Assembly: GCF_003075455.1 (NCBI RefSeq) | Contig: NZ_QDAE01000007.1 | Span: 1 to 64,000, forward strand | Direction of reading: 5' to 3' | Length of the DNA stretch: 64,000 bases | DNA from: Arthrobacter sp. Bz4 | Lineage (GTDB): Bacteria > Actinomycetota > Actinomycetes > Actinomycetales > Micrococcaceae | Shown here: positions 21,720-30,666 of the stretch, piece by piece | Layout of the letters: every line of letters starts with the position of its first letter | Numbering within the stretch: the stretch's first letter is position 1 | Position numbers and translations under genes: made by a program | The notes under the pieces: generated by a model | The model's database searches: none | Seen by the model: the letters and a program-made list of their open reading frames with translations, nothing else | What the model was told of the DNA's origin: nothing

Positions 21720-22637
21720 CTAGCCGGTCCGGAGCGAGCTGGCGACCCGATTCCGGCCGGCCGCCTTCGCCGAGTACAGGGCGTCGTCGGCTTCCTTCAG
21801 AAGTTGTCCGCTGCTCACCGCATGGTCAGCGGTGAAGGTTGAGATTCCGGCGCTGATTGTCAGCACCCGCAACGGGTTGCCGGTATGCGCAATGGCCAGT
21901 GACTCAATCCCCGAGCGGATCCGCTCAACCGCAACCTCGGCGTCGTGCGCGCCCTGATCGGGCAGGATCAGCAGGAATTCCTCGCCGCCGTACCGGTACA
22001 CACCGTCGGTGTCCCGTGACAGCTGGGTGAGAGTCCTGGCTACCGCCTTCAGCGCTTCATCACCCGCCGGATGCCCCTGCAGATCATTGAAGCTCTTGAA
22101 GTAGTCGACGTCGCACAGCGCCAGGGAATACTGTCCGCCGTAGCGTTGGCTCCGGTTATGCAGGAGTTCGAGGTCTTCGGTCAGTTTCAACCGGTTGTCG
22201 ACCCTGGTGAGCGGATCGGTTCTCGCCTGCCGGGTGAGTTCCTGCCGGTACTTTCCAAGCTGAGAATGCAGCGCGGTCACGCGGAGCGCCACCAGCAGTC
22301 GGGTGCGAAGCGTGAAGGGATCCAGCGGTTTGGTGACATAGTCGTCGGCGCCGGCTTCCATCCCCGCCAGCACGGCGTCCTGGGAGCCGAAAGACGTGAG
22401 CAGGACCAGGTAGGTGTAGGTGTCCTCCTCGGCGCTGCGAATTGCCTTACACAGTTCCAGCCCGTTCATGCCGGGCATCATCCAGTCGGTGACGACCACC
22501 TGGGGCTGATACCGCTGGAACAGGTCCCAGGCGGCGTCCCCGTTGGTTGCCGACAGGCACTCGTAGCCAGCCTGTTCCACCACAGCCTTGGCGACCATCA
22601 ATGATCCCGGGTCGTCGTCGACCACCATCACCTTCAT
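21720..22637 (-). CDS. Response regulator with diguanylate cyclase (GGDEF) output
   Basis: The 305-residue protein has a CheY-like receiver (1-120: acidic pocket DDD at 7-9, phospho-acceptor Asp51 in VTDWMMPG, Lys in VTKPLD about 103) joined by a short helix to a GGDEF domain (about 135-300). The active-site loop is GGEEF (217-221), an active variant. RDTD (208-211) lies exactly five residues before it, the position of the RxxD product-inhibition site. It should make cyclic di-GMP from two GTP when phosphorylated and be limited by its product. Its start overlaps the kinase stop by 4 nt, so the kinase's HPt domain is the likely phosphate donor. Confidence 0.93.
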   Translation of the reverse strand: MKVMVVDDDPGSLMVAKAVVEQAGYECLSATNGDAAWDLFQRYQPQVVVTDWMMPGMNGLELCKAIRSAEEDTYTYLVLLTSFGSQDAVLAGMEAGADDYVTKPLDPFTLRTRLLVALRVTALHSQLGKYRQELTRQARTDPLTRVDNRLKLTEDLELLHNRSQRYGGQYSLALCDVDYFKSFNDLQGHPAGDEALKAVARTLTQLSRDTDGVYRYGGEEFLLILPDQGAHDAEVAVERIRSGIESLAIAHTGNPLRVLTISAGISTFTADHAVSSGQLLKEADDALYSAKAAGRNRVASSLRTG

Positions 22638-25600
22638 GGGGCTCCTCTCACGGAGTCGGCCAGGGCCAGGGAGACCAACTCCAGTTCTGCCGCCAGCTCT
22701 TCAATCCTTGCAGGGTGTGTCTCCGCGTCGGCAACCGCATCATTTTCGAGTTCGCCGCAGAGGGCCGCGACGCCGTCGGCGCCAATGTTGGCGGCAGCGC
22801 CCCTGAGCTTGTGCGCCGCGTCCCGCAGCCCTGTCCCCTGTTCGATTGCCCGTCTAAGCGCGGCCAGATCGGCGGGGACCCCTTCAAGGAAGGCGGCTGC
22901 TGCAGCGGGCAGCACTCCCCATCCGTCGGCTGCGCCGAGCCCGCGGAGTAGCTCCAGCCGGGCTGGATCCACCACCTGCCGCGGTGTGGCAGCGGGACCG
23001 GGTTCCGCTGCTGCTGCCGCGGGCGGCGACGCTGGAAGGGTTGGCGCCCTGACCGCCGGCGCTGGCACGCCGGGGGTGTGCACCCAGCGCAGCAGAGTGG
23101 TCTGCAGCAGCGCCAGATCAACCGGTTTGGCGAGGTAGTCATCCATTCCCGCGGCGCGGCACCGTTCACGATCCTCGCTAAGCGCGCCAGCGGTCATGGC
23201 GATGATCGGCAGGTGCGCACCCTCACGGCCGCGGATGGCACGGGTAGCTTCGAACCCATCCATCACCGGCATGTGGCAGTCCATCAGGACCGCCGCGTAG
23301 GTTTCGTGGGAGGTAGCCTTCACCGCTTCGGCGCCGTCGCCCACCAGGTCCACCCGGTACCCCAGCTTCAGGAGCATCGATTCCGCGACCAGCTGGTTCA
23401 CCGCATTGTCCTCAACCACCAGGATGCGTACATTCGGACCATCCTGGGCATCCTGTAGCTGGACGGTGCGGGAGTGGATGGCTTCCGCTACCGGTTCAGC
23501 GTCGGTGTGGGTCATCAAATGCATCAGCCGGTCGTAGAGCGCCGAGCTGCGAACCGGTTTAGTCAACCATTCAGACACTCCGGCAGCGGCGAGCCGGTCG
23601 CGGTCGATATGCCCGATGGAGGTGAGCAGGATCAACCGGGTGGCAGCCAGCTCGGGGTGGCTGCTGATTGCCTCAGCCAGGTCGATCCCGTTGATATCCG
23701 GCATACGCATATCCAGCACCGCGATGTCGAAAGGCTCTCCGGCGTGGGCTGCTGCGGATAGCCGTTCCAGCGCCGCCTCACCGCTGTCGACGGCAGTTGC
23801 CTTCATCCGCCAGGACCCGAGCTGCGATTCGAGGACCAGCCGGTTGGTTGCGTTATCGTCGACCACCAGCACTTTCAGCTCGTCGAGCAGACTGGATTCG
23901 GGTGCTGCGGGGACCAGGGATCCTTCCAGCGGCAGCGTGAACCAGAAGGTGCTGCCAGCCCCCAGGGTGCTGGCGACCCCAATGGTCCCGCCCATCGCCT
24001 CAGTCAGCCGACGCGAAATGGCGAGGCCCAGCCCCGTCCCCCCATACCTGCGGGTTGTTGAGGCATCGGCCTGCGCGAAGGATTCGAACAATCTCTCGTG
24101 GTCGGCGGCCTCCACCCCGATGCCCGTGTCCTGCACCTCAAACCGGATCGTCGGCCGTCCGTCACCGGACGCGTCGGCTGGGTCCTCGCGATACACCCGG
24201 ATGGCGATCTCTCCGGCCGCGGTGAACTTCACCGCGTTCGAGAGCAGATTGAGCAGCACCTGCCGGATCCGGCCGGCGTCGCCAATCAGCTGCGCTGGCA
24301 CCTCGGGGAGGCAGTATGCAATCAGCTCCAGGTTCTTCTGCCGCGCACCCTCCGCGAGGAGGCCAGCGACCTCGTCGATGAGGGTGCGTGGGTCAAAGGA
24401 TTCCATCTCCAGGTTGATCCGGCCGGCTTCGAGTTTCGAGAAGTCGAGGATGTCGTTGATCAGCAGCAGCAGGGACTCGCCGGCACCCTTGACACCCTGG
24501 GCATACTGCCGCTGGGTCGAATCCAGTGGCGTATCCAGCAACAACCCGGTCAGTCCGATCACCCCGTTCATGGGGGTCCGGATTTCGTGGCTCATGGTCG
24601 CCAGAAATTCGGATTTCAGCCGGGTCGCCTCGAGCGCGGCTTCCCGGGCATTGAGCAACTCGGTCTCCGCCGCGCGCCGCTCGCTGATGTCCTGAGCAAT
24701 TGTCGCCAGCCCACGCATCACCCCATCCGTGAACACCGGGGATATGGTCATTGCGACCTGCACTACTGAGCCGTCGCTGCGTAAACGCTCCGTTTCGAAA
24801 CTATGGCCCTCACCGCTGGCTGCCACGAGTGCCTGCGCGGCGTCATTCGCTGCATGTGCCGACGCCGGGACGAAGAAACCCTTGTCCCGGCCTATAGTGT
24901 CCGCCGCTGGATACCCGAAAACTCTTTCCGCACCGGGATTCCAGCTGACGATCTTGCCGTCGGGAGTGCAGCCGAAGATGGCGTCCGACGACGACGTCAC
25001 GATCGCGCCGAGACCCTCCAGTTCCGCTGTGCGCGCGGCCACCTGATCCGCCAATCCGCGGGTCAGCGTGACGTTCGCAACGACGATCAGGACCTGGCGG
25101 ATCACCAGCAAGACAAGGGCGACGACGCCGATCCCCAGCTGGACCGGATACGTACCGTCGACTGCCGTATATCCGGCGACGACGATCGCGACCACCACTG
25201 GAGCGTAGGGGACCAGCTCCAGGGCGACGGCGTAGCGGTGCCGGTCGGCGCCAGTTCTTGGCCGGCGCGGCACCAGGGGTGCGACGGCGATCAGCGTGAA
25301 GGCCAGCATCCAGCCGATCGTGAGCGGCGATCCGGTGACGCCGGTGACGCCCTCGAACGTGAGCCGTACGTACACGCTGTCGGTGATGGCCAGCACCAGC
25401 AGGCCGCCGCCCATGCAGAACCACCGGAGCCGGTCGCCGACCGGCCGCCGAATCCCCAGCACGAGCACCAGGGAAATGATGATGACGTCCACCACCGGGT
25501 AGGAGGTAGCGGTGAGCTGGCCTTCGACCCCCTGGCTGGATGACCTGTGGGCGGGGCCGAGGACCGTCGCCCAGCTGATGAACAGGACGGTTGCTGCGAT

Positions 25601-26053
25601 CACCCCACCGTCCAGCAGCGTATGGAGGCCGGACACCAGCGTTGCTGGCGGCCGAGGGAAGAAGAAGAGGGCGGCTGTTGCCGGTATGGCGTAGCCAATG
25701 AACCCAATGTCGGCTACCGAAGGAAAGGGATACAGGTGGTCGCGGGTCACCCCGAAATAGGTCCAGGCCGCCATGCCGCCGAACCAGACGAGCGTCGCCG
25801 TCGCCAGCAACCACCAGGCTTTGGCGGATTCCTTGTCGCGGCATGCGGCGACGGCGCAACTGACGGCGGCCGCCAGGCTGAAGAGGAGGAGGCTGATGTT
25901 CCCGACATGCTGGGCCAGATCTTCGCCGCTATTGGCGACCAGGTAGCTCCCAACGGCTGCTGCCACGGCCAGCCCAGCACCTGCCAGCCACCACAATCCC
26001 GCGCCCGCTTCCGTCGGCGAATACTGCTGGTCGTCAACGACGGAAGTGCCCAC
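22634..26053 (-). CDS. Membrane-bound hybrid sensor histidine kinase with PAS, two receivers and HPt
   Basis: I choose GTG 26053 as start because GAAAGGAT precedes it. A longer in-frame start at 26212 would overlap the divergent gene and adds low-complexity sequence. The protein has about 1139 residues: eight or more membrane helices (about 20-335), a PAS domain (about 345-455), HisKA with SHEIRTPMNG (His489), HATPase with NLLSNAVKF, DTGIGV and GGTGLGLAIS, receiver 1 (Asp781 in VLDMRMP), receiver 2 (Asp925 in LMDCHMP) and a C-terminal HPt (His1081 in DAAHKLRGAA). This is a complete BarA-type phosphorelay. The membrane part has the FPSVADIGFIGY segment seen in other actinobacterial signalling proteins, and its signal is unknown. 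It is coupled to the GGDEF regulator downstream. Confidence 0.92.
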   Translation of the reverse strand: MGTSVVDDQQYSPTEAGAGLWWLAGAGLAVAAAVGSYLVANSGEDLAQHVGNISLLLFSLAAAVSCAVAACRDKESAKAWWLLATATLVWFGGMAAWTYFGVTRDHLYPFPSVADIGFIGYAIPATAALFFFPRPPATLVSGLHTLLDGGVIAATVLFISWATVLGPAHRSSSQGVEGQLTATSYPVVDVIIISLVLVLGIRRPVGDRLRWFCMGGGLLVLAITDSVYVRLTFEGVTGVTGSPLTIGWMLAFTLIAVAPLVPRRPRTGADRHRYAVALELVPYAPVVVAIVVAGYTAVDGTYPVQLGIGVVALVLLVIRQVLIVVANVTLTRGLADQVAARTAELEGLGAIVTSSSDAIFGCTPDGKIVSWNPGAERVFGYPAADTIGRDKGFFVPASAHAANDAAQALVAASGEGHSFETERLRSDGSVVQVAMTISPVFTDGVMRGLATIAQDISERRAAETELLNAREAALEATRLKSEFLATMSHEIRTPMNGVIGLTGLLLDTPLDSTQRQYAQGVKGAGESLLLLINDILDFSKLEAGRINLEMESFDPRTLIDEVAGLLAEGARQKNLELIAYCLPEVPAQLIGDAGRIRQVLLNLLSNAVKFTAAGEIAIRVYREDPADASGDGRPTIRFEVQDTGIGVEAADHERLFESFAQADASTTRRYGGTGLGLAISRRLTEAMGGTIGVASTLGAGSTFWFTLPLEGSLVPAAPESSLLDELKVLVVDDNATNRLVLESQLGSWRMKATAVDSGEAALERLSAAAHAGEPFDIAVLDMRMPDINGIDLAEAISSHPELAATRLILLTSIGHIDRDRLAAAGVSEWLTKPVRSSALYDRLMHLMTHTDAEPVAEAIHSRTVQLQDAQDGPNVRILVVEDNAVNQLVAESMLLKLGYRVDLVGDGAEAVKATSHETYAAVLMDCHMPVMDGFEATRAIRGREGAHLPIIAMTAGALSEDRERCRAAGMDDYLAKPVDLALLQTTLLRWVHTPGVPAPAVRAPTLPASPPAAAAAEPGPAATPRQVVDPARLELLRGLGAADGWGVLPAAAAAFLEGVPADLAALRRAIEQGTGLRDAAHKLRGAAANIGADGVAALCGELENDAVADAETHPARIEELAAELELVSLALADSVRGAP

Positions 26054-26211
26054 GGGGATCCTTTCAGAGCGGCTCGGCAGCTCCGTGCTTCGATAACTTC
26101 TAGTTACCCTAACCTCTGGTCGGGTGCTCCCCGGCACTTCGACCGCAGTGTCATCCGAATGTGACTGCCGGTGGGACCTCGGCGACTCCGCGGGTACGTA
26201 ATAATGACTCA

Positions 26212-28143
26212 ATGGGGAACTTCACACGTCACACAGCTGTCCTGGCCGTTGCAGCGCTTGCCCTCGGTCTCACCGCCTGCACCGATGACCGTCCGACAGC
26301 GAACGACGCCGCCGCCGCCTTCGCCGAAGGCCTCAGCACCCTCGATGTCGCCGGCTCCGCGTTCACCACCGGGTCGGTGGAGACGGTCAATACGGACCTT
26401 GCCGCCATCACCGCCGCCCTCAACCCGCTGACGCCGTCGGTCTCCGTCGGCGAGGTGGAGTCCGCTTCCGAAGACCAGGCCACCGCGCAGTTAAACCACG
26501 TGTGGGATGTCGATGAAAGCGACGAGGACTGGACCTACTCCACCACCGTCGAGCTGTCGCGAACCGACGACGTGTGGCAGGTGGTCTGGGATCCGGCTGT
26601 CGCAGTTGAGGGGTTGGCTGCCGGCGAAGTATTGGCGACCTCGTCGGTCCCGGCGGCCCGCGGTGACATCCTCGGCGCCGACGGTGAGGTGCTCGTGACT
26701 GACCGTCCAGTCCTCCGCATCGGTCTCGACAAAACCCAGCTCGAGGAAGAGCAGCTCGCAGGATCCGCGCAGGACCTCGCCGGCCTTGTCGGAGTGGACC
26801 CGGCGGCCTTCACCAGCCAGGTGGAAGGGGCGGGTCCGGAGGCTTTCGTGGAGGCGATCGTCCTGCGCGATGACGCCTCACGCACCATAACGGATGACGA
26901 GCTCGACGCCGTTCCCGGCGTCCTGGCCCTCCCTGACGAACTTGCCCTCGCCCCCACCCGCACCTTCGCCAGGGAGCTGCTGGGGTCGGTGGGCCAGGCC
27001 AGCGCGGAGCTGATTGAGCAGTCCGGCGCCGAGCTGGAAGCCGGGGACGTCACCGGGTTGTCCGGCCTGCAGCTGCAGCACAATGACCAGCTGGCCGGCA
27101 CCCCCGGCCTGACCATCACGGCGACCCCCGCTGAGCCGGCCGACGGCGTCGAAGCCCGGCCCCTCTTCGAGAAGGATCCGGTGGCTGGTGAGCCCCTGAA
27201 CATCACCGTTGATCAGTCGCTGCAGGCCCTTGCCGAGGAGGTGCTTGAGGAGGAACCGTCGGCGTCCGCAATCGTTGCGGTGCGTCCCTCCACCGGTGAG
27301 ATCCTCACGGTCGCCAATGGCCCCGGCAGTGCCGGTCTGCAGACCGCACTGTTGGGTCAGTACGCCCCCGGGTCGACGTTCAAGGTTGCCACCTCGCTGG
27401 CCTTGCTCCGCGAAGGGTTTACCCCGGAATCTTCCACCCAGTGCACCGAGGAACTGGTGGTCGATGGCCGGTCCTTCAACAACGCCAGCACTTACCCTGC
27501 AGCGTTCCTTGGCGATATCCCGCTGTTGCAGACCTTCGCCCAGTCCTGTAACACCGGTTTCATTGCCACCCGCGACGTCGTTTCGCAGGAAAAACTGGCG
27601 GCCGCCGCTGCAGATCTCGGCGTGGGGGTCGAAGCGTCGATCGGTATTCCAGCGTTCTTCGGTTCGGTGCCCGAAACTGCAGAAGGCACCGCCCACGCTG
27701 CGTCGATGATCGGCCAGGGGGAGGTCCTCGTTTCGCCCCTGGCCCTCGCCGTCATGACCGCGAGCGTGGGGGCAGGTGAGCGTGTCACCCCGACCCTGCT
27801 CGCCGCCGATCCGGCCGGGGATGTCACCGGGGCCGACTCGTCGCCGTCGCCGGCGGGGACGCCCGGTGCACTCACCGTCGAGGAGGCGGGAACGCTGCAA
27901 ACCATGATGGCCGCCGTCGTGGCCGAAGGCGGCGCCACGGTGCTGGCCGATGTGCCGGGCGATCCGGTGCTCGCCAAGACCGGTACCGCCGAGTTTGGTA
28001 ACGAGGACCCACCGCGGACCCACGCGTGGATCGTTGCGTTGCAGGGTGACCTCGCGGTCGCGGTGTTCGTGGAGGAAGGCGACCTGGGCTCGACGTCCGG
28101 CGGGCCGCTGATGGCTGCTTTCCTGCGCGGCGCCGCGGAGTAG
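26212..28143 (+). CDS. Penicillin-binding lipoprotein (class B, NTF2-like/MecA-type N-terminus plus transpeptidase)
   Basis: ATG 26212 gives a lipoprotein signal peptide with lipobox LTAC (Cys about 21). An NTF2-like domain of MecA_N type (about 30-140) follows, then a PBP dimerisation region starting at ARGDILGADGEVLV, then a transpeptidase domain. SxxK is in YAPGSTFKVATS (about 400), SxN in AQSCNTGF (about 444) and KTGTAEF near 590. The product should be an outer-face D,D-transpeptidase for peptidoglycan cross-linking. A MecA-type layout often means low beta-lactam affinity, which is only inference here. TAATAAT sits just before the ATG and no Shine-Dalgarno is seen, so a leaderless mRNA is likely. 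The gene is divergent from the hybrid kinase. Confidence 0.88.
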   Translation: MGNFTRHTAVLAVAALALGLTACTDDRPTANDAAAAFAEGLSTLDVAGSAFTTGSVETVNTDLAAITAALNPLTPSVSVGEVESASEDQATAQLNHVWDVDESDEDWTYSTTVELSRTDDVWQVVWDPAVAVEGLAAGEVLATSSVPAARGDILGADGEVLVTDRPVLRIGLDKTQLEEEQLAGSAQDLAGLVGVDPAAFTSQVEGAGPEAFVEAIVLRDDASRTITDDELDAVPGVLALPDELALAPTRTFARELLGSVGQASAELIEQSGAELEAGDVTGLSGLQLQHNDQLAGTPGLTITATPAEPADGVEARPLFEKDPVAGEPLNITVDQSLQALAEEVLEEEPSASAIVAVRPSTGEILTVANGPGSAGLQTALLGQYAPGSTFKVATSLALLREGFTPESSTQCTEELVVDGRSFNNASTYPAAFLGDIPLLQTFAQSCNTGFIATRDVVSQEKLAAAAADLGVGVEASIGIPAFFGSVPETAEGTAHAASMIGQGEVLVSPLALAVMTASVGAGERVTPTLLAADPAGDVTGADSSPSPAGTPGALTVEEAGTLQTMMAAVVAEGGATVLADVPGDPVLAKTGTAEFGNEDPPRTHAWIVALQGDLAVAVFVEEGDLGSTSGGPLMAAFLRGAAE

Positions 28144-28545
28144 CTAGCGGAGCTGCGGGACCCTGGTACCGCGCGTCTCGACGATTTCCTTGCCAAGCGG
28201 TGTCAGCGAAACCGGGATCATCTTCAGGTTCGCGATGCCGAGCGGGATCCCAATGATGCTCATAAACATGGGAATGGCGGTCAGGACGTGCCCGATGGCC
28301 AGCCAGATGCCAGCGACAACAATCCAGATGACGTTGCCGAGCGTCGACAGGGTTGATGCTCGGCCGCCCCGGTCCACTATCGTGCGGCCGAAGGGCCAGA
28401 TGGCGTAGGCGGCGATCCTGAAGGATGCAATGCCGAAGGGGATGGTCACGATCAGCAGGCAGCAAATCACACCGGCGAGGACGTATCCCAGGGCTAGCCA
28501 GATGCCGCCGAAAATCAGCCAGATGACGTTCAGTATTGCGTTCAT
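28144..28545 (-). CDS. yccF: YccF family inner-membrane protein
   Basis: The 133-residue protein consists of two copies of the YccF module: NVIWLIFGGIWLALGYVLAG (about 6-25) and GNVIWIVVAGIWLAIGHVL (about 70-88). Each is followed by a hydrophobic hairpin with IPFGIASFRIAAYAIWPFGR or IPLGIANLKM (PF03733). It is a small integral membrane protein of unknown function. Its stop abuts the stop of the convergent PBP gene with zero bases between (TAG then CTA). Confidence 0.9.
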   Translation of the reverse strand: MNAILNVIWLIFGGIWLALGYVLAGVICCLLIVTIPFGIASFRIAAYAIWPFGRTIVDRGGRASTLSTLGNVIWIVVAGIWLAIGHVLTAIPMFMSIIGIPLGIANLKMIPVSLTPLGKEIVETRGTRVPQLR

Positions 28546-28595
28546 GGTTTCAATCTTCCTTCATTGCGCACGTTAGGTCCATGGGCGGCCCTCCC

Positions 28596-28646
28596 GACAA
28601 ACAAACAGTGCCCCTCCCGCATGGGGAAGGGCACTGTTTGTTTGTC
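28596..28646 (-). terminator. Terminator of the DEAD-box helicase gene
   Basis: A perfect 18-bp inverted repeat pairs 28596-28613 (starting GACAAACAAACAGTG) with 28629-28646, with further G-C pairing toward a small loop. It lies 34 nt after the helicase stop on the minus strand. The T-rich right arm and A-rich left arm let it act on either strand, also insulating yccF. Confidence 0.85.
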
Positions 28647-28679
28647 GACGGTTCAGCGTCTACCAGCTAGGGCTGCCAG

Positions 28680-30362
28680 CTAGTTGCTGCGGCGATCGTT
28701 TGATGCAGGTGCACTGGCACGGCGCGGCCCTGACGGGCGACGTCCGGCACCGGTCGACGGGGTGTGGTTGCGCTGGTTGCCTGGCTCCTGCTTGGCCCCT
28801 GATGTGCTGGAGCGGTGAGCGGACTTGCCCTGCGGAGCGACGTCGGCTGCCCGGGCGCCACTGGCGGGACGACGGGTGCGGTTACCGCCACCGTTGCCTG
28901 AGCCGGCTGGACGGTCGTCGTCGCGACGGCGTGCGCCGCCGGTGGTTGCGCCAGCCGAAGCGCCGGTCTGGCCGCCGAAGCGGGCTCCGCGGGGCTGATC
29001 CTGCCGGCGGTCTGACCGGTTACCTGGCTCGGCTGCAACGCGTCCGCGTCCACCACGTCCACCGCGGCCACCCGTTGACGGTGCTGCCGTGCCGCGGCGC
29101 TTGCGCTGGGCATTGGCTCCAGTGGAGGTACCGCCCCCACGCTGTGCCTCGCGGGATGCGACCAGCGACGCCCGGGTGCGGGGGTCAATCTTCTCCGCGA
29201 CATCACCGATCAGCTTGCCGACCAGCGGTGAGGTGGCTTTCACGTTCTCGAAGGCGACGTCAACGCCTGCGGCGCGCATCAGCTTCTGCACCTCGGACTT
29301 CTGCTCCGGCAGGGTGATCGTGACGACGGTCCCTGACGAACCGGCGCGGGCGGTACGGCCCGAGCGGTGCAGGTATGCCTTGTGTTCGGTGGGTGGGTCC
29401 ACGTGGACCACCAGTTCGACGTCGTCCACGTGCACACCGCGGGCGGCGACGTCGGTGGCGACCAGAACGCGCACGTCGCCGGAGGAGAACTCGGCGAGGT
29501 TCCGGTCACGGGCGTTCTGCGACAGGTTGCCGTGCAGATCGACGGCCGGGATGCCGGCATCGGTCAGGGTCTTGGCCAGTTTACGGGCGTGGTGCTTGGT
29601 ACGCATGAAGAGCAGACGACGTCCGCTCCCTGAGGCGAGCTGAACGATCAGCTGCTTCTTCTGGGTCTGGTCGCCGACCAGCAGCACGTGGTGCTCCATG
29701 GTGGTCACCGAGGCCTGGGGGTCATCGACCGAGTGGGTCAAGGGGTTGGTCAGGTACCGCTGCACGAGCTTGTCCACGCCGTTGTCCAGGGTGGCCGAGA
29801 ACAGCAGGCGCTGCCCTTCCTTGGGCGTGGTGTCCAGGAGCTTCTTCACGACAGGAAGGAAGCCCAGGTCAGCCATGTGGTCGGCCTCATCCAGGACGGT
29901 GATTTCCACGGCGTCGAGGGTGATGAGCTTCTGGCGCATCAGGTCCTCAAGACGGCCGGGGCAGGCGATGACGATGTCGACGCCGGCGCGGAGCGCCTTC
30001 TCCTGGCGGGCTTGGGAGACACCGCCGTAGATGACCGTGGTGTTGAGCCCGAGCACTGTGGCCAGCGGCTCAATGGTGGCGTTGATCTGGGTGGCGAGCT
30101 CGCGGGTCGGGGCGAGGACCAGGGCCAGGGGGCGACCGGGCTTCCGGCGGTAGGCGGCTTCCTGCTCGGCGAGCCGGGCCACCATGGGCAGCGCGAAGGC
30201 GAGGGTCTTACCGGAGCCGGTGCGGCCACGGCCAAGCACGTCGCGGCCAGCCAGGGTGTCTGGCAGGGTTTTGACCTGGATGGGGAACGGTTCGGTGATT
30301 CCCTGGGCAGTAAGGGTTTGGACCAGAGCCTTGGGCACACCGAGTGCAGCAAAAGTAGTCAT
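28680..30362 (-). CDS. DEAD-box ATP-dependent RNA helicase
   Basis: The 560-residue protein has the helicase core in the first 380 residues: Q motif with FPIQ (about 25), motif I GRTGSGKT (about 45-52), Ia APTRELA, Ib, motif II LDEADHM (about 157-163), motif III FSATL (about 189-193), motif V VATDVAARGVHV (about 302) and motif VI HRSGRTARAG (about 332). A long Arg/Gly-rich disordered tail (about 405-560) resembles the RNA-binding tails of RhlE/DeaD-like helicases. The role is RNA unwinding in ribosome assembly or mRNA turnover. The leader upstream is long (see 30363-30666). Confidence 0.95.
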   Translation of the reverse strand: MTTFAALGVPKALVQTLTAQGITEPFPIQVKTLPDTLAGRDVLGRGRTGSGKTLAFALPMVARLAEQEAAYRRKPGRPLALVLAPTRELATQINATIEPLATVLGLNTTVIYGGVSQARQEKALRAGVDIVIACPGRLEDLMRQKLITLDAVEITVLDEADHMADLGFLPVVKKLLDTTPKEGQRLLFSATLDNGVDKLVQRYLTNPLTHSVDDPQASVTTMEHHVLLVGDQTQKKQLIVQLASGSGRRLLFMRTKHHARKLAKTLTDAGIPAVDLHGNLSQNARDRNLAEFSSGDVRVLVATDVAARGVHVDDVELVVHVDPPTEHKAYLHRSGRTARAGSSGTVVTITLPEQKSEVQKLMRAAGVDVAFENVKATSPLVGKLIGDVAEKIDPRTRASLVASREAQRGGGTSTGANAQRKRRGTAAPSTGGRGGRGGRGRVAAEPGNRSDRRQDQPRGARFGGQTGASAGATTGGARRRDDDRPAGSGNGGGNRTRRPASGARAADVAPQGKSAHRSSTSGAKQEPGNQRNHTPSTGAGRRPSGPRRASAPASNDRRSN

Positions 30363-30666
30363 GTAGGTACACGAACTTTCTTCTCATCTTCCCCACGAAT
30401 CGGTTGACGCGAGGGGTTCGCCGAAGAAAAGTCAGACAGTGTCAACCGCGCTCACAATGTTGGGAGCTCAAATGCGGGACAAAAGAATGCGTTCATCGAC
30501 GCAAGCTGCGATCGTTTTCCAGCACAGTTGAAGTGATCCCAACCAAGCCGACACGCAGACAAGTACCCCAACTCTATCAGCGAAAGCTGTCCTGGATTTG
30601 CGTTGGGAGCGGTTTGGCCGTGGACTGTGGGTGGAAGTGACTGACACCACAGCTATCGGGGGACCC
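30363..30666. other. Divergent intergenic region with putative long leader of the helicase gene
   Basis: About 300 bases separate the helicase start from the M20 peptidase start. No strong Shine-Dalgarno precedes the helicase ATG. An 8-bp inverted repeat, CGGTTGAC (30401-30408) and GTCAACCG (30441-30448), surrounds a 32-nt loop and could fold in the helicase 5' leader. Cold-regulated DEAD-box genes often have such leaders, but the link is inference. No conserved small gene is visible. Confidence 0.35.

Noticed and set aside
26054-26212. Longer N-terminus of the hybrid kinase starting at 26212
   Set aside because: It would overlap the start codon of the divergent PBP gene. It adds low-complexity sequence, and a good ribosome site precedes GTG 26053.
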